Source: Strigamia acuminata (taxonomy: Eukaryota > Arthropoda > Chilopoda > Geophilomorpha > Linotaeniidae). From it: a stretch of 64,000 nucleotides of DNA. This document shows, in pieces, positions 61,318-64,000 of the stretch. The stretch is taken from positions 682,001-746,000 of the forward strand of contig OX442322.1 in the NCBI GenBank assembly GCA_949358305.1, read 5' to 3'. Made by a program: the position numbers and the translations under genes. The notes beneath the pieces are model-generated. The model saw only the letters and a program-made list of their open reading frames with translations, was not told the origin of the DNA and did no database searches. The first letter of the stretch is position 1. Each line of letters begins with the position of its first letter.

Positions 61318-61990
61318 TCCATTCCGTTCCTACCCCCTCTGATTTCTTAAACACCTCCTCATTATAGACTTTATCGTTCCAATATTCTTCCTCAATAATT
61401 TTGACGTGTTTTGAACTGATGACACGCCTATTTTTATGGTCCCAGATCCGGTAACCCGTGGTATTAGTACCATATCCTACAAGGGCCCCAGCCCATGCCT
61501 TTTCTTGTAATTTGCCTTGTCTAACTTGGGCCGGGATGTGTACATAGGTCTTCGAGCCTATGCAACGCAAGTGTCTCACGGACAGCTTCTTGCCCCAAAA
61601 CACATTATACGGGGCTTTGGAATTTAACTTGGGATGGGGGAACCTATTTTTCAGGTACACTATAGTGCAGACTAATTCCGCCCATAAATATCTCGGAAAA
61701 TCATTTTCCAGCATCATCGCTCGTGCACCTTCTAGTATCGTTCGGTTGGCTCTTTCAGCCACCGAATTGGACTCTGGGGAATAGGGATTGGTCCTTTCGC
61801 ATTTGATGCCTTCCTTCTGGGCATATATGTCCCACGCCCTTGACGTGAGTTTCCCTCCGTTGTCCGTTCGTATGCGCTTAACTTTCCGTGACGTCATTCT
61901 CTCAATTTCCCGCTGCCAGGGCTCAAAATGTGCTAATACATCGCCCTTTCTTTTCATTATTCGAATCCACATAACGTGAATAGTCGTCAA
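61223..61990 (-). pseudogene. Copia D integrase C-terminal half
   Basis: Integrase core second Asp (KRIRTDNGGKL) and Glu (NSVAERANRTILEGARAMML), then the VLKNRFPHP-like region (IVYLKNRFPHPKLNSKAPY), GALVGYGTNTTGYRIW and a charged linker. Continues 61923-63478 after a frameshift near 61960, and passes to 60259-61317 after another near 61250. Confidence 0.84.
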
Positions 61991-63478
61991 TAATAATTAA
62001 ATAGTAGCGGCCCCCGCCTAACGAGCTCACCTGCGAGGAGCCCCAAACATCCATGTGGACTAGCTCTAAAGGTCCACTCGTGGAAATCTCCCCTATCGGT
62101 GTGAAGCTAGCTCTAGTGAGCTTTCCCCTAATACAGTGCTCACACTTGCCCATATCTTTATTGGCTAGCTTTACTCCACATATGTCGGTGGATCTCAACA
62201 TTGACACGATCCCATTCGTGTTCAAATGGCCGAATCTCCCATGCCAAAACTCCATGTCTAATGGCTTGCCGTTGTAGACTCGTTGTCCAGCCATTTCTTG
62301 CTGTTGTCGACCACCGTTCCCATTACTAACATTGGTAACCAACAACCCCCTCTCACTCAAACTCTTTTTGTTTGCGCCAGACTGCAAAACGTCGCTATAA
62401 TTGCGCAAATCGCCATTTTCGTTATTATTAACGCTGGTTTCGGGTTTGGTTAGTTCGCTCTTATGACTAGTATGGGTTAGTAACTGTACATTTCCACCAG
62501 TGCTCTGGTTATCTGCCGCAAGCGCATCCTGTTGCGCAGGAATTGCACTTGCGTTCACATTTGGTAAAATCACTTTACAATTGGTTTTATACATTCTGTC
62601 GCTTTGCCGTGTTGCTCGTAAAATCGGCTGCGTAATCCTGTTTTTGAAGGAGACCAACTTTCCTTCAGCAATGCGGGTTACATACCCGGCCTCATCAATT
62701 CTGCCTAGACTCATTAAATTCCTCACAAAATTCGGGGCATAATATACATTCTTCAATGTAACAAACCCGCCAGGCACTTTTTCACCTGAATCTAATCTTA
62801 AGTCCCCCACTCCTGCTATTTTAGAGGACCCTTCCCCTAAATGAACGTTAATGTTCGTTAAAGGCCTATAATTGATGAGCCCATCTTTGCTGAAAGTGAA
62901 GTGATCCGTCGCCCCGGTATCAACATACCAGGCGGGATCCGGCGCTCCGCTCGTCACGTATGAGCGTAATGGCAAATTATTTTGCCTTTGACTTTCGTCC
63001 ATCGACACGTAGAATAATTTGGGACTGTCTCCCACGTTGCAATTCAATGTTTCCTCTTGTCTAATCATTAGAGCAACGTGTGCGGATGGCCCCTGTGCGC
63101 AGGACGCACCCAAACCACGGTCAACATCTTTTTCATCACTTGAACTGTCCATTTCTGATGATGATATGTCCATAGGCTCCTGGACACGTGGTGGGTGCAG
63201 CCTGTCCCACTCTCTTAACAGTTCAACCCGGATCTTTTCGGGAATAAAATCTTCGACTGGCCATGACTCAATTCTTTCTTTACATTCCCCGAACTCCGGT
63301 CCGAGGAAGTCCATGTACTGGAAAGCCACATCAATGTCGTGCAATTCCAGCCCCTCTGCATTAATTTCGATTGCTTTCTGGTCGACTCGATCCAGAAATG
63401 AGTACATCGACTCATTGTCGTTGCGTTTGAGGTCTAAAAACTCTCGCCTCAGTCTAGCTCTGTCAAATCTATCCGCCA
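61923..63478 (-). pseudogene. Copia D Gag remnant, protease and integrase N-terminus
   Basis: Start ATG 63478 enters at the middle of copia Gag (RARLRREFLDLKRNDNESMYSFLDRVD), so the first 100 or so residues are missing. No CCHC knuckle follows, which is unusual. Protease WYVDTGATDHF near 62930, pre-integrase (FWHGRFGHLNTN ... CEHCIRGK) and the integrase first Asp (LVHMDVWGS). A frameshift follows after IIIDDYSRYV. Frame open upstream of the ATG to 63953, but that is leader. Confidence 0.82.
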
Positions 63479-64000
63479 TTTTGCAACTAAATTGCACTGA
63501 TTCGTAGCACAAACACACACAAATCACTAAATAAACACTTTGGCAAATCACACCAAAACACAATTTTCCCCAACCAAAATGAAGGAGAAACAATAACAAT
63601 CCACCCTGGACTAATCTCACTAAGTGAGATGAAAAACTCCGACACAGTATTTCCCAAGTTCCGACCGGTGCACCTGGGCCCGCGGGACACTTGGTGGCCA
63701 GAAATAGCCTGTGTGGAAATAGGATTCCGCTACGCGACTGCGTAAAGGGCGGAAAACAGTCTAAATGACCCCAGAACAAAACCTTAAATTCTATACAAAG
63801 GTAATTTCGACCCAAATAAATTATCAAACACAATAATCGCTGTGAAGATGACTTTTGTGTTGTCTTCACTGCTGAAATCCGTTGTCTTTCACTCGTGCAC
63901 CTGGCACGAGGCTTAACCGGTCCCTCCGATGCGCGAATACACTTCACGTGCAAATTCGCGATGCGTTTCGGCTCGTCGCACGAAACGCGTCCAAAACGTG
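63479..64000 (-). other. Copia D 5' leader
   Basis: Leader up to the window edge, carrying the hairpin at 63642-63714. The primer site and 5' LTR lie beyond the window. Confidence 0.6.
63642..63714 (-). ncRNA. Copia leader RNA hairpin (D copy)
   Basis: Outer stem ACACAG/CTGTGT, inner CACC/GGTG, alternative CCAAG/CTTGG, conserved core CCCGCGGGCCCAGGTG. Ends 164 nt upstream of the D gag ATG. Same layout as A1 and A3 with different stem bases. Confidence 0.6.

Overview
The window looks like repeat-dense invertebrate (probably arthropod) genomic DNA. I found no host gene, tRNA or rRNA that I can support. Nearly everything is transposable-element sequence: Ty1/copia and Ty3/gypsy LTR retrotransposons, one pol-less LTR element, a fragment of a Polinton/Maverick (virus-like) element, a THAP-domain DDE transposon and a fold-back DNA element. 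The assignment to an animal rests on Polinton genes, a THAP transposase and copia elements primed by initiator tRNA-Met. The species cannot be told.

Layout. 1-6.1 kb: stacked copia fragments (A0 in B4 in A3 in A4). 6.1-11.4 kb: copia B3 (minus strand), its 3' half replaced by a fold-back element. 11.4-12.2 kb: tail of a plus-strand gypsy element. 12.2-34.4 kb: the best preserved nest. Copia A2 gag is split by copia B1, B1 is split by gypsy-1 (13558-33684, target duplication ATGT), and gypsy-1 is split by gypsy-2 (13943-19241, GTAT), copia A1 (20120-26980, CTTCC) and copia B2 (29018-33400, TTGAA). 34.4-39.2 kb: decayed gypsy-3 in the other side of B1. 39.2-41.1 kb: THAP/DDE transposon remnant. 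41.1-43.6 kb: unclassified DNA with a perfect 172-bp direct repeat. 43.6-52.4 kb: a young pol-less LTR element (two 1.4-kb LTRs, a large Gag, a textbook -1 frameshift signal, a possibly spliced third ORF). 52.4-55.2 kb: unclassified DNA and an ORF of unknown family. 55.2-59.7 kb: Polinton fragment with integrase, phospholipase-A2-like, packaging ATPase, conserved unknown, penton and truncated major capsid genes. 59.7-64 kb: copia D (minus strand).

The most unusual observations are these. (1) Copia A1 is bounded by inverted rather than direct LTRs, yet has a clean 5-bp target duplication, so both integrated ends are U3 ends. (2) A leader RNA hairpin 160-220 nt upstream of gag is shared by three diverged copia elements, with compensatory base changes in two helices. 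(3) The pol-less element keeps a canonical A_AAA_AAC slippery site, a 6-nt spacer and an 11-bp stem at the Gag stop, feeding an ORF with no pol homology. (4) Elements repeatedly lose reverse transcriptase/RNase H while keeping Gag, protease and integrase. (5) Copia families A and B prime from opposite parts of the same initiator tRNA-Met.

Family names A, B, D and gypsy-1 to -4 are labels for this report only.
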